From contig CM042160.1 of the NCBI GenBank assembly GCA_023376005.1, positions 86,962,016-87,026,015 on the forward strand: a stretch of 64,000 nt of DNA. The letters run 5' to 3'. Shown here one piece after another: positions 21,714-32,771 of the stretch; position 1 is the first letter of the stretch, and the number at the start of each line of letters is the position of its first letter. The DNA is from Doryteuthis pealeii (lineage: Eukaryota > Mollusca > Cephalopoda > Myopsida > Loliginidae). Below the pieces are notes generated by a model that was not told the DNA's origin, ran no database searches, and saw only the letters and a program-made list of their open reading frames with translations. The position numbers and the translations under genes were made by a program.

Positions 21714-21985
21714 TGGAGGTGCATGGTGTAAGGTTTATAGTCGTAGGAAATAGACTTGGTGACCTGAGTTCAAATCCCAGACAAGGCTGTTTGCATTTCA
21801 CATAGCTCTTATATACTTGGGAAAGGTATACATCCAATTATTCTCCCTCCAGGTATGGGTAAATAGTATAGCAGACTGGGCTCTTTAACTTTGGTTAGGC
21901 AACTTGTCTAGTAGAAGGAAAACTCTGAATTCAAACCTGTTAAACTCTACTTAAGAAATTTACTTTGTTTTGCATCCTGATTGTG
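21714..21985 (+). repeat. SINE family A
   Basis: Head GGTGCATGGTGTAAGGTTTA, B-box-like GAGTTCAAATCCC and full body. Its (TA)n tail (22001-22025) was later the target of a Helitron. Confidence 0.9.
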
Positions 21986-22025
21986 CATAGGAATTTGTAT
22001 GTATATATATATATATATATATATA

Positions 22026-22626
22026 TCTTATTATAATGGAGATTGCGTGTTTGTCTGTCTGTAACCGAAACTATATTACTACTCAAGTCACAATTCCCTT
22101 AGATTTGACATCACATTCTCAATGATTTTATTTTTATTTAAACCTCAATTATTAATAAAATTGTTTTACATTATTGATACTGTTAACCATATCTACATAC
22201 TACTCAACATGCAATTATATTTATATATACAACAAAATAGCGGTTTACAGTATGAATGGGAAGGCTAATTTGCATATTGATATAAATAATGTGATTTTGA
22301 TAAATATGTGCTTAGTATTATTGATTTCTAACTGTTTGGTTTTATTTTAATGAATATAAGCAAAAATCTCGTCAATGAATCTTAAATGAAATCCATTAAC
22401 AAGAAAAAATAACTGTCATTTTATTCTTTACTTCCTCTTTTAACTAAATATTTAAATTAGAAAAAATAAAAATGAAAGACGAGAGTGATGGAAGAGTAAG
22501 TTTCAGTTGTTCTATGCATTTTTATATGCATTTTTATTTAGTTTCATTAGCCTTTCTAATTTAATACAATATTTTATTACCTTAAAACTTAAATACTTGC
22601 ACCCGGAGGGTGCATATATTTACTAG
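22026..22626 (+). mobile_element. Non-autonomous Helitron, 601 bp, copy 1
   Basis: Starts with TC (22026-22027) and TTATTATAATGGAGATTGCG. Ends with hairpin TGCACCC/GGGTGCA (22598-22604 with 22608-22614), 8 nt, then CTAG (22623-22626). It sits exactly between A (22025) and T (22627), with no duplication, as Helitrons do. No Rep/helicase frame, so it depends on another element. A full copy lies in reverse at 58583-59188. Confidence 0.88.
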
Positions 22627-22639
22627 TATATATAAAATG

Positions 22640-22925
22640 TAGAAACAAACACAGTATGTTATGATGGATGAAAATTTATAGTTGATGTTCGAACATTTCG
22701 GTTTACAATAGAAACCTTCATTAGGACTGTGAAAATATGGTTATTTCCTACAAACATAAACAAAGGGAACCACTCTTGACTGATAAATTATTTATTTATT
22801 TTCCCACTAAACTAACCCTAACCCTAACCCCATATTCTTTTTTCCTAGTAGATCAATAAATAAATAAATAAATAATTTATCAGTCAAGAGTGGTTCCCCT
22901 TTGTTTATGTTGGAGTTATAGGAAA

Positions 22926-22930
<5 letters not shown>
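22640..22930. mobile_element. Penelope-like or fold-back element with telomere-like loop
   Basis: Left arm 22741-22800 and right arm 22857-22928 pair, with the core CCACTCTTGACTGATAAATT. The loop holds CTAACCCTAACCCTAACCCC (22813-22832). The left flank includes a hammerhead-like core on the minus strand (22684-22728). Confidence 0.7.
22684..22728 (-). ncRNA. Degenerate hammerhead-like motif
   Basis: On the minus strand: CUAAUGA (22718-22724), stem II GGUUU/AAACC, GAAA (22696-22699), then the perfect palindrome UGUUCGAACA closed by A-U and the triplet AUC. Everything fits a hammerhead except A in place of the invariant core G, so it should be inactive. Confidence 0.45.
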
Positions 22931-22956
<26 letters not shown>

Positions 22957-23224
22957 GATAAGCCTTTACATTATTAGTATCTAACATGATGTCACTGGAC
23001 CTCAAATAACTGGCTTATGATATAAAGTAAAATAATACACTGCCCAAAATATTGAGCGGATGAGTTCAAAGTATTAATGGATATAAAAAATCTTACCTTT
23101 GCCATATAATAGTTGTCATTTAATAAAGTTTAGGTTAGTTTAACACAGGGTCAGAGGTATAGTGTACTTAGTGAGAACTGAACTCACTCACCAGCTCTCA
23201 AACCATTACACCACATGATATTTG

Positions 23225-23440
23225 TTACATTTGTATATATATGGAGAAAGGTAGACAAACACGGGATGTTGTACAAAATGGATGTTTATTGTAGGTAGTG
23301 ATGTTGATGTTATAATGTTTTGGTCTGTTAGACCTTCTTTAGGATGTTGGATTGAGTTCTTGCTTCAACAGTGAACATTTTCATACTGTAGAGTTAGGAG
23401 GTCGTGAATAGGGGAGGGGGAGGTCAATTGTTGGTGTTAG
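23225..23440 (-). mobile_element. Penelope-like terminal fragment
   Basis: On the minus strand, CUAAAGA, GGUC-UAACA-GACC and AAAACAUUAUAACAUC lie in the same order and spacing as the motif at 22684-22728, so the two are related copies. Both carry CUAA rather than CUGA. No open frame. Confidence 0.45.
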
Positions 23441-23589
23441 TAGGAGTGTTTAAGTTGGTAGTGGAAATTTTATTTATTTATTTTCTCTTCTTTTTTTTTT
23501 CTTTCTGAGGAGGTGTGTAGCTAGTAAAGTCATGTTAATGATGCCACAGGTGTTAGGTGTTGAACTGGGTTTGGTAAGTCATGTACATT

Positions 23590-23590
<1 letters not shown>

Positions 23591-23642
<52 letters not shown>
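23591..23642. repeat. (TG)n-(TA)n microsatellite
   Basis: Compound TG and TA run. Confidence 0.95.
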
Positions 23643-23644
<2 letters not shown>

Positions 23645-23844
23645 CATTGGTTTTAAGCTAAAAGAGGACGACTAAGCCATAGTAATCAGTAGGAAGCCAT
23701 TTTGCTGCAAGGCATAACTAACTGAACAGAATTAAAATCTTTTTTATTTTTCAATCCAAGAACCCTGAGTGACAGGCCTAAGGTCATGGGGAGGGTTCTC
23801 AGGATTCATTGGTTTTAAGCTAAAAGAGGACGACTAAGCCTTAA
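23642..23844 (+). repeat. 37-bp direct repeats
   Basis: The segments starting TTCATTGGTTTTAAGCTAAA at 23643 and 23806 are identical over about 37 bp. Just after the second lies a family-B SINE. Confidence 0.85.
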
Positions 23845-23845
23845 A

Positions 23846-24092
23846 GGGGCTGGGTTAGCTTAATCGGTAGAGCATTTGGCTAGAAACCGCAAGGTTCCTA
23901 GTTCGATACCGGCCCTTGCCAACTCAGCATATGAGTAGCACAGGGATCTGTGCGGTAAAGTAAGGAACTGATGGTAGGTGTGGCGCTCCACATCAGATGC
24001 AAAAAACAATCTCCTTGTCTAGCACTAGTGAAAAGGGGATAGACTCCCTCACTGATTGGCTGGTACCGACATTAGGCCGCCCCAACGACTTT
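23846..24092 (+). repeat. SINE family B
   Basis: Well-preserved copy: GGCTGGGTTAGCTTAATCGG head, AGTTCGATACCGGCCC and the CCGCCCCAACGACTTT end. Confidence 0.9.
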
Positions 24093-24549
24093 TATATATT
24101 TCAGACACTAAATATAGCAATTATTATGAGACAGACTGTGAAATCCAATGAAATGTGTATTCATTTTAAATATAGGTAAAATAGATCAGCTCCATTTATT
24201 TAGGTTAATGATTTGCAAGTAAAATTGTTTCCTTTCATTTTGTAGATCAATCTGAGTTGCATAAAATGAAAATAATGAAATCCACTTTGTACAAAATATT
24301 CTTTGCTTCCATTAAATTTTAAAAATAGTTGAGTTATTTTTTGTACTTTGCTATTTTTAAAATTGCAAAGTATGAAGCTATTTATTCATTCTGGTTCAAG
24401 AATGTAAAGTACTCTGAGTTTTGATCCATTATTTTAATTTGGTAACAGACATTGAGACTATGCACTTCTTTGTATTTCTTTTATTATACTTTGTGTGCCA
24501 ATTATTAAAAAATAATGGTTAGAAGAGATTTTTTTTTATTTGATTATTA
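24093..24549. other. AT-rich, no feature seen
   Basis: No gene, RNA or repeat family recognised. Contains a loose inverted match around GTACTTTGC...GCAAAGTA (24341-24370). Confidence 0.4.
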
Positions 24550-24797
24550 AAGTAAGTAATGTCATCGGGGCCTAAAGTCAGTATCAGCCAGACAGCGAGG
24601 GAGTTTATCCCCTTTTTACTAGTGCTCGACCAAGGAGATTGTTTTTGTTTCTGAGGTGGAGCGCCACACCTACCACCAGCTCCTTACTTTACCACACAGA
24701 TCCTTGTGCTATTCATATGCTGAGTTGGCAAGGGCTGGAATTGAACTAGGAGCCTTGTGGTTCCTAGGCGGATGCTCTACTGACTGAGCTAAACAAG
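24550..24797 (-). repeat. SINE family B
   Basis: Reverse copy from GTAATGTCATCGGGGCCTAA to the head complement (TGACTGAGCTAA). Confidence 0.9.
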
Positions 24798-25884
24798 ATA
24801 ATCAAATGTTTAGAAGATGTAACTTTTTTTTTGACTAGGGGTTACTTAGACTCCTATGCTGCATTATTTCAACAGGCCATCTCCTTTCCTTCATTGTGGG
24901 CTTTGTTTCATTTTGTTGTTAGGAACAAACACATAGATATCTTTTGTCAGGAAGAATAAACTCTAAAACATCTTTGTGTACAAACTTCTTCATTTCAGTT
25001 CCTAGCTAAGAAGTCTTTTTATATAACCCATTCAGGGAGCTGGTGCCATTTAAGGTACAAAGGCCAAACAATCAAGTTTGTACCTTAACTTTTCAGAACC
25101 AACTGATTAATTTTAAAACTACTTTTCAAACTTCTATAACTTTTTGATCTCATGACTGAAAGCATCCAATCCCAGCCAAGGTATCAAACTGACCTCAGGG
25201 TTATTGCCTGTCAGTCACACCCATATGACCTTATTTTTCTGGGTATGATTTCTGATTCACTTTCTATACTACTATAAAAAATACTAGATACAGCTAATCT
25301 ATGATTTAATAATTACTGATACATTTGATTTATAAAATAATTTTTCACTGTCTCTTGGTTTAGCTTCTTTTTTTTATTTCCGCATATGTTTGTATGGTTA
25401 TTCATGTTAATTTAAAAATTTATCAATACTTTTAGAATTTTAAACATATAAAATATTATTAAAATAGTATTTTCATTCTGGTTTCTTTGAATATAAATAT
25501 ATATATATACATATACACATATTTGGTTCTGGGTGTCCCATTATGTTGTAATGGTTAGCAAACTAGTCTTGCAGATCCATTACTACTGAATAGCGAGTTC
25601 GCTGCCCCATACTTGTGACCTTATGTAACATTCTACCTGGGTTGAATGGTTTGGATAAATACCAACATACATAGTTGGTTTTATACATTTTTAGTGACAT
25701 GTTGAAAACAATAGTTTTTGATTAACTTCTCCCTGAATTAGGTTTGTTTGTATCAGTTCTGGTCATTACTGTCTATTCAATAACATCAGGTAATACAAGT
25801 TGGAGGAATTCCTATATATTTGATACAGAGAGATTACAGATTATCTTCTTAGTAGGATTCTATCATTTTTCTATCTACTTTCTG
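24798..25884. other. Unassigned DNA with one tRNA-like head
   Basis: 25533-25615 (CCCATTATGTTGTAATGGTT then GCGAGTTCGCTGCCC) has A-box- and B-box-like parts and may be a SINE of another family. The rest, including (TA)n at 25497-25512, shows no gene. Confidence 0.4.
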
Positions 25885-26450
25885 CTTTCTATTAGATCAT
25901 ATGCTCCTAGGTCCACTCTGACACGGAGTGGTAGTACCTGTTAGGATCCCATCTATGGGTTAAATAGAAAATATCTGTTTATAAAAAACAATTGAGTACC
26001 CATTGTCGGAAAAATTATAGTTGAATTATATCTCCCTGGCACTAGAGGGCGAATTGCCAATATATGATATTGGCGCCAAAATTAAACTCTTTGATGAAAG
26101 TCACTTATCATATAAGTTGTCACCAGGCGAAATGCATTTTCAAGCGCTCACCTTTACCTTGTCAAACCAGCGAGTAGAATGGTATTCTAGTGCTGCCCTA
26201 CATTCAACATCAGTAAAATAAATCTGGCCAGCAAATGCCACAAATTTGCAACCCTTTTTGTACCCTTTGAATATATGTTTCTTTATTTTCAACTGTTGTT
26301 ATCATCTTCTTTCATCCGAAATTACTTGCTTATCACCAGGGAATTTTAAGAGTCCCGAATATCTTTTACTATCAAGAATGAATTTATTTCAAAACTTTGT
26401 CAGCATTAAATAACCCACCGAGGTTGATATGACATAAAACAAAACAAACA
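25885..26450 (+). repeat. SINE family C, interrupted
   Basis: The 5' piece (GGTCCACTCTGACACGGAGT to 26004) and 3' piece (AAGAATGAATTTATTTCAAA to 26450) are continuous in other copies. A 370-bp insertion lies between them. Confidence 0.8.
26005..26373. mobile_element. ~370-bp insertion inside SINE C
   Basis: Bounded by comparison with intact family-C copies. It contains CTGGCACTAGAGGGCGA and a 66-codon frame (26021-26221) without recognisable motif. No clear terminal inverted repeat or target duplication was seen. Confidence 0.6.
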
Positions 26451-26623
26451 AACTATTATATCATAACCATTAAATTCAAACTTACTTGACTCCATATCTC
26501 ATTCTTCTATATTCATACTGAAAGAAATACTTAATTCCGATACAATTCCAGTTATTGTAAAATATGTTGATCAGAAGAAACTAATGTCTTACTAAAAATA
26601 ACTTATGTAGTTATCTTCAGTTA

Positions 26624-26904
26624 TAGAGGTGCATGGCATAATGGTTAGTCGTAAGAAATGGACTCGTCGACCAGAGTTCAAATCCGAGACGAAACTGTTG
26701 GCATTTCACATCGTGCTCATACCCTTGGAAAAGGTATGAATCCAACTATTCTCCCTCCAGCTATGGGTAAATAGTAGGGCAGACTGGTTTCTTTAACCTT
26801 GGTAAGGCAACCTGTCTAGGAGAAGGAAAACTCTGAATTCAAACCTATCAAACTCCACTTAAGAAATTGACCTTGTGTCGCATCCTGCTCATGTAGAGGG
26901 GCTG

Positions 26905-26908
<4 letters not shown>
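26624..26908 (+). repeat. SINE family A
   Basis: GGTGCATGGCATAATGGTTA head, AGAGTTCAAATCC, complete body, then a (TA)n tail to 26948. Confidence 0.9.
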
Positions 26909-26948
<40 letters not shown>

Positions 26949-26952
<4 letters not shown>

Positions 26953-27431
26953 CTTTATGTTCTGTTAGTTTTAAGTCCTACACATCTAACACTGAAGATT
27001 GAATGTTTGACCTTATGACCTTTGGTTTCATGATCTAGCAGTATACAAGTCTTACACCTTCAAGGAAACCAAAATAAGTCCTAATGAACATTGTATCAGC
27101 TCCTCAATGAATGTCATAGCAGCAGGAAAAAAATTTAAACTAGTACAATTTTTAGAAATATAAGAAAATGTTATATCGAAACAAGTTATTTATTTATCTA
27201 TAGATACATCATTTTTAATTAGGATTGGTTTTTATTTATTCTTTTATTCTACCCTAAACCCATGCCCATTCAGTCAATATAGTTTTGAGCAAGTGAAACA
27301 TTATTACCAATCAATATTTGTCTGGAGATAGGCTTATTTTCAGTACTATAACTTGGGCTGCTCGCTTTACTTTTTATTGAGCATAGAACAAAGTCAGAAA
27401 AGATATTGAAAATTATGAATACTTTTAGGAT
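26949..27431. other. No feature seen
   Basis: AT-rich single-copy-looking DNA. No open frame, RNA or known element on either strand. Confidence 0.4.
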
Positions 27432-27927
27432 GAGTAAGATCACTTGGATTATACAATAGTTGTGTATCTGGAAGTATAGATATTAGTCATTTGACAACAA
27501 AAATATGCCCTGCGTGATTAAACGTCTTTTAACCCAACTTAAATTATTGAAACGAGGAGTTAAATGAATTTAGATTTTATGCATTCCTTATTTCTAGTAA
27601 AGTCGGCAAATTGGCTTATTGTCGGTATCAGCCAGAGAGCGAATCTAGTCTCTTTTCTTTAGCGCTAGACTAGAAAGATTGTTTTTGAGTCTGGGGTGGA
27701 GCAACACATCTACCATCAGCTCCCCACTTTACTGCACAGATCCAAGCAGTGCTACACATGCACTGAGTTGGCAAGGGCTGGTATCAAACCTGGAACCTTG
27801 TGATACAATAGTTATGTATCTGGAAGTATAAATATTAGTCATTTGACAACAAAAATATGCCCTGCGTGATTAAACGTCTTTTTAACACCAACTTAAATTA
27901 TTGAAATAAGGAGTTAAATGAATTTAG
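27432..27927. repeat. ~120-bp direct repeats flanking a SINE B
   Basis: 27432-27552 and 27807-27927 share ATTAGTCATTTGACAACAAA and TGCCCTGCGTGATTAAACGT with few differences. Confidence 0.85.
27598..27803 (-). repeat. SINE family B
   Basis: AAAGTCGGCAAATTGGCTTA to GGAACCTTGTG. It belongs to a subfamily shared with 29677 and truncated at the head. Confidence 0.8.
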
Positions 27928-27928
27928 C

Positions 27929-28296
27929 ATGGCCGGGTTAGCTCAGTAGAGCGTTCAGCTAGAAACCACAAGGTTCCTAGTTCAATACCGGCCCTCGCCA
28001 ACTCAGCGTATGAGTAGCACAGTGATCTGTGCAGTAAAGTAAGGAGCTGATGGTAGGTGTGGCGCTCCACCTCAGACGCAAAAAAAACAATCTCCTTGGT
28101 CTAGCACTAGTGAAAGGGGGATAGACTCCCTCACTGATTGGCTGATACCGACATTAGGCCGCCCCGACGACTTTACTTTTTACATGAAAGGAGCTGGAAT
28201 TACTCATTTATTGAAAGGAGCTGGAATTGCAAGGGGATAGACTCCCTCAGTGTCCAGCTGATAATGACAAAAGGCCACTCGGCCAACTTTACTTAA
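27929..28296 (+). repeat. SINE family B plus extra 3' fragment
   Basis: Near full-length copy 27929-28177 followed by a second 3' fragment at 28230-28296 (GGGGATAGACTCCCTCAGTG). Confidence 0.85.
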
Positions 28297-28311
28297 ATGA
28301 ATTTAGATGTG

Positions 28312-28735
28312 CATAATCTAACAGTTATTGTTGTGGACTCAGTGACCTGAGTTCAAATCCTGGATGAGGCTGTTTGCATTCACATAGTGCTAATAAGTAA
28401 GTAAAGTCGTCAGGGTGGCCTAAAGTTGGTATCAGCCAGACAGCGAGGGAGTCTATCCCCTTTTCACTAATGCTAGACCAAGGAGATTGTTTTTGCGTCT
28501 GGGGTGGTGCACCACACCTACCATCAGCTCCTTATTTAACGCACAGATCCCTGTGCTACTCATACACTGAGTTGGTGAGGGCTGGTATCAAACTATAAAC
28601 CTTGTGGTTCTTAGTTGAACCTTTGGGAAAGGTATGCAATCAATTATTCTCCCTCCAGCAGTAGGTAAATAATAGGGCAGACTGGGCTGTTTAACCTTAG
28701 GCAACCAGTCTAGGAGAAAACAACCTCATCTAGGT
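28312..28735 (+). repeat. SINE family A with nested SINE B
   Basis: The family-A head and start of body (28312-28391) continue at 28616-28735 (TTGGGAAAGGTATGCAATCA). The gap is filled by a minus-strand family-B copy, so B inserted after A. Confidence 0.85.
28392..28613 (-). repeat. SINE family B nested in SINE A
   Basis: AAGTCGTCAGGGTGGCCTAA to GTGGTTCTTAG. Confidence 0.85.
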
Positions 28736-29100
28736 TTGCTTGTGTAGCTTGCTAACCATCACACCATGTGAGGTGCCCAGATATTTGGCTACCGTATTCA
28801 AATTATATGAGTTGAGGTGAATAAAAAAAAATCTAAATTTTTAAGCCAACCTGCTAACTGAAATCAACCAATCAGCAACAATGTTCACACATGCATCATA
28901 TAAAATAATCAGTGCAGTTGTAAATTCTCTCTCTAACCATTTCAACGTGTGGTGCCACATGTATTCTATCTGTCTTTGAGATGGAGCAGAAATATCAACA
29001 CGTGTCTATTTCACCATTATCGTACACTACTGCGACAAATAAATGTATAAAAATTTTTTTTAATTTTTATAGTGTGTTAGAAGCATTAATTAAAATGTAA

Positions 29101-29611
29101 TAATATATTTTTTTGAAGGCAAAATAATGCAAATTTATGTTGAAAAACATATTTATTTAATTTTTTTTCTTTTCTTTTTTTTCCACTTAATATTTTCGGG
29201 CTAGGCCCATCTTCAGACAGTTGAAAAATTTTCATCTGTGTTTGTTAAACTCAACTGTGATATTAATCCGTTGAATGTTTTAATGTAAATTCAAACGCTC
29301 GGCAAAGATTGTAAAGTTCTGCTCGGCAAAGATCGTAAAACTCCGTTAGATCCCGTGTTGCGTCTTGTTTCGTGGGATGTTTTGAAAATCATTTCAGATA
29401 TTTATTTTTTTTTATGAAAAAGATGAAAAAAATCTTTATTTCATTATCCTGAGCAGGGCCTCATTATTTTTATAGTATTGAGTTTAACAAACACAGATGA
29501 AAATTTTTCAACTCTCTGAAGATGGGCCTAGCCCGAAAATATTAAGTGGAAAAAAAAAAAAATGTTTTTGAACATAAATTTGCATTATTTTGCCTTCAAA
29601 AAAATATATTA
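29101..29611. mobile_element. Fold-back element with paired hammerhead-like cores
   Basis: The left arm 29101-29253 pairs with the right arm 29479-29611; unequal length is caused by a T-rich run. Each arm contains, in opposite orientation, CTGAAGA, a GGGC/GCCC stem and GAAA followed by the palindrome AATATT. Loop of about 225 bp with no gene. Confidence 0.8.
29513..29549 (+). ncRNA. Hammerhead-like motif in fold-back arm
   Basis: CUGAAGA (29516-29522), one extra U, stem GGGC/GCCC with loop CUA, GAAA (29535-29538), stem III from self-complementary AAUAUU (29538-29543), triplet UUA. Stem I is only 2 bp (A29545-U29515, G29546-C29514). The mirrored copy is at 29191-29218 on the minus strand. Confidence 0.4.
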
Positions 29612-29676
29612 TTAAATCAATGTATTTTACATCTCTGTCTTAACAATAAGATTTTATGAATTCCTTATTTCTTGTA

Positions 29677-30215
29677 AAGTCGGCAAATTGGCCTATTATC
29701 GGTATCAGCCAGAGAATGAGAGAGTCTATTCCCTTTTCATTAGCACTAGACTAGGGAGATTGTTTTTGAATCTGGGTTGGAGCACCGCATCTACCATCAG
29801 CTCCCTACTTTACTACACAGATCCAAGCAGTGCTAATCATGCACTGAGTTGGCAAGGGCTGTTTCAAACCTGGAACCTGAAGAATAATCAAACTAAGTTC
29901 CAATTACCGTCGAATTGGTAAGACACGGCAACAAGCGTCGTAACTCAATACAATCCCGTCCTGTCACAATTCTACTGCAGACTGACAGGGTATTTATAAA
30001 ACTCCACAATATCATAGAAACCAAGCAGCCAATCAGAACTCGGGAATGGAATCACCCAAATGCATGAATGAACTATTCTTGATTTCTATAAATACCAACT
30101 GTCTTGGACACTGCTTCAGTTGTGCTTAGCTAGTTGCTGTTATTCAAACCAACATTAGACTAACTGACCTCAATAGAACCTTGTGATTCTTAGGCGGATG
30201 CTCTATCAACTGAGC
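29677..30215 (-). repeat. SINE family B, interrupted
   Basis: Body 29677-29878 and head 30176-30215 flank a 297-bp insertion. Confidence 0.8.
29879..30175. mobile_element. Unclassified 297-bp insertion with TATA-like sites
   Basis: Flanked by a 6-bp duplication GAACCT (29873-29878, 30176-30181) inside a SINE B. It contains CTATAAATACC (30088-30098) and an inverted GGTATTTATAAAAC (29989-30002). A short duplication and promoter-like site suggest a solo LTR, but the ends are not the usual TG...CA. Confidence 0.55.
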
Positions 30216-30525
30216 TCAGTTTAACTCAATTGGTAGAATATTCACCTAGGAATCTCGAAGTTCCGGATTCGATACTAGTCCTTGCCAACTCAGTGCATGA
30301 TTAACACTGCTTGGATCTGTGTAGTAAAGTGGAGAGCTGATGGTAGATGCGGTGCTCCAACCCAGACCAAAACAATGTCCCTAGTCTAGTGGTAATGAAA
30401 AGTAACACAGCTTAGGTAATCTGATCTCTGCGGTAAAGCATCTGGGAGCTGACAGTAGATGTGGCACTCCATCTCAACAAAAACAATCTCCCTGGTCTAG
30501 CACTAACAAAAAGGGGACTCTGACT
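30212..30525 (+). repeat. SINE family B, tandem partial copies
   Basis: Head TTTAACTCAATTGGTAGAAT and body to about 30400, then a second body fragment (GTAACACAGCTTAGGTAATC to GACTTTACTTTT). Confidence 0.75.
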
Positions 30526-30784
30526 TTACTTTTTATTTCTTATTTCTAGTTATACTTTTATCTAAATGCTTGATGTGTTTTCTTGTTTATCATGAAACGT
30601 GGAGCAAAATACAGATGGCTGCTGCTGCTGTCATTACTAAAGACCATTTTGTTCCAACTGGCCATATCTCCTTACCCCCTTTGACTCACACTCACAGAGC
30701 CACACAAAAAGAACCACTTCATTGGCACCTCCATTTACCAAATACATCTTTTTTTTTCTTTCTTTTAAAAAAAATTTAAATAGA

Positions 30785-31288
30785 TCACTAAGTAGGCCTG
30801 AGGCTATTCTAGTAGTGACCAGGTTTGAATTCAGAGTTTTCCTTCTCCTAGACTGGTTGCCTAACCATTGTTAAAGAGCCCAGTCTGTCCTACTATTTAC
30901 CTATAGGTGGAGGAAGAATAGTTGGATTCATACCTTTCCAAAGGGTATTAGCACTATGTGAACTGTGGCTTTGTCCAGGAATTGAACTCTGGTCGACGAG
31001 TCCATTTCCTGCGACTCTAACCAGTACACCACCGTGCTTCACTAATGACAACCACTTAATATTTTCTACAGAGTGGTTGCCTGACCAAGGTTAAAGAACC
31101 CAGTCTGCCCTACTATTTACCCATAGGTAGAGGAGAATAGTTGGATTCATACCTTTCCAAAGAGTATTAGCACTATATGTACGGTGGCTTTGTCCAGGAA
31201 TTGAACTCTGGTCGACGAGTCCATTTCCTGCGACTCTAACCAGTACACCACCATGCTTCACTAGTGACAACCACTTAATATTTTCTCC
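30785..31288 (-). repeat. SINE family A with 222-bp tandem duplication
   Basis: 30846-31068 and 31069-31288 are almost identical, including ATTGAACTCTGGTCGACGAG and the flanking ACAACCACTTAATATTTTCT. This is a segmental tandem copy, not two independent insertions. Confidence 0.85.
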
Positions 31289-31837
31289 AGTAGTATCATT
31301 CTTATGATACTAAACAATAATGAACAGTTTGAATTGAATACTTAGCAAACTGAGCATAAAAGACATTATTGCCTGTAGCTGTGTATCACAAAGTTGTTGC
31401 CAGTTTCATTTTGATCCTAAGTGCTGAGCAACATTGTCTACTTTTTTTGTGTGCGTGTGTGAAACAGACCATTTAAAAATACCAATACTTCATATCATAT
31501 AGATCATATCTAGATACTAAGAACAGTGTGAATGAACATTCTAAACATTTTCTTTGGCAAATGTATCTGCTCTTAAGATGTGCAGTTCATTACCAGCCTC
31601 ATATCATCAATGGGTTGTCAATGATTGTGAGCAGCATGCAAATATCAATATTAGAGTTGATCTGTTAAAGCATTGGGATGACTGTTAATGCTCTACAAGA
31701 TATACATTCAAGATTAATGATTGAGAACACTAAAAACCTATGAACTTGTGTCCTGTAAATGTCAAGACATGATTTAATTAGTGGCTACTTCATGCAAAAA
31801 AAACTGAAATCACCAATGCTATTGATCACTTAGAAAA
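31289..31837. other. No feature seen
   Basis: Moderately AT-rich DNA without recognised repeats or coding signal. Confidence 0.4.
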
Positions 31838-31889
31838 GAGCTGTTTTTTTTATTTATTCATTTGCTTACTCTTTTGTGCATTATAAAAA

Positions 31890-32347
31890 CTAGCAACAGA
31901 AAACACCCTCTGAGCGTCGTAAAAATTAATTTTTGAAAGACATTGCCTGAGAGGGTGCGATTTCAATGTTAGAGGGTTTGTATCATAAGTAAGACAAATC
32001 CTCATATTTATTATGGAGTAAAAAAAAAAATAAAACAATCTGAAATGAAAACTGAGCCACGTCCCTCTCAAATAAAATGTTGCGTGCATGTAATAATCAA
32101 ACAATTATTTTGAATATTTTCCACATCAATTTTACACAAAATCGTAGGTATTTATTTATTTGTAAACTTTTTAGTTAACTTCTTGTTACTGTAAAAAAAA
32201 AAAGGGGACGAGAGTAAAAAACAATTTTTAAAATTGCTTACTCAAATTTTGGGTGTATATAGCATAAGAATATTGTGACGAAATCTGTGACGTAGAGCTA
32301 TGACATAGTTTATGTTACAGACAGAAATACAGACAATCTCCATTATT
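31890..32347 (-). mobile_element. Helitron-like element, second family, copy 1
   Basis: On the minus strand it starts near AATGGAGATTGTCTGT, similar to the first Helitron family, and ends with CTAG (31890-31893). The 3' hairpin is partly decayed (GGGTGT remains). Shares about 450 bp with 33255-33729. Confidence 0.6.
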
Positions 32348-32405
32348 TATAAAAATTATGAGGATTCTTTGCAATTTCTGCTTCTTATGTGTCATTTACC
32401 GTAGA

Positions 32406-32630
32406 AGGGCCGGGTTTGCTCAGTCGGTAGAGCATTCGGCTAGAAACCACAACTCAGTGTATGAGTAGCAGAGGGATCTGTGCAGTAAAGTAAGGAGCTG
32501 ATGGTAGGTGTGGCGCTCCACCTCAGATGCTAAAACCAATCTCCTTGGTTTAGCGCTATTGAAAAGGGGATAGACTCCCTCGCTGACTGGCTGATACCGA
32601 CTTTAGGCCATCCCGTTGACTTTACTTTAC
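32406..32630 (+). repeat. SINE family B
   Basis: GGGTTTGCTCAGTCGGTAGA head. An internal deletion removes the B-box region; the body is intact. Confidence 0.85.
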
Positions 32631-32771
32631 TTACTTACCATAGAAGAGAATTTTTATAGTGACCATTTTGTGGTTCATACTTCCAATTCTACTTCATTGA
32701 ACACTCAGAAAATAACTGTTATTTGTTTATTTGTTATTTATTTGGTTACACTTTTGCATTATAAAAACTAG

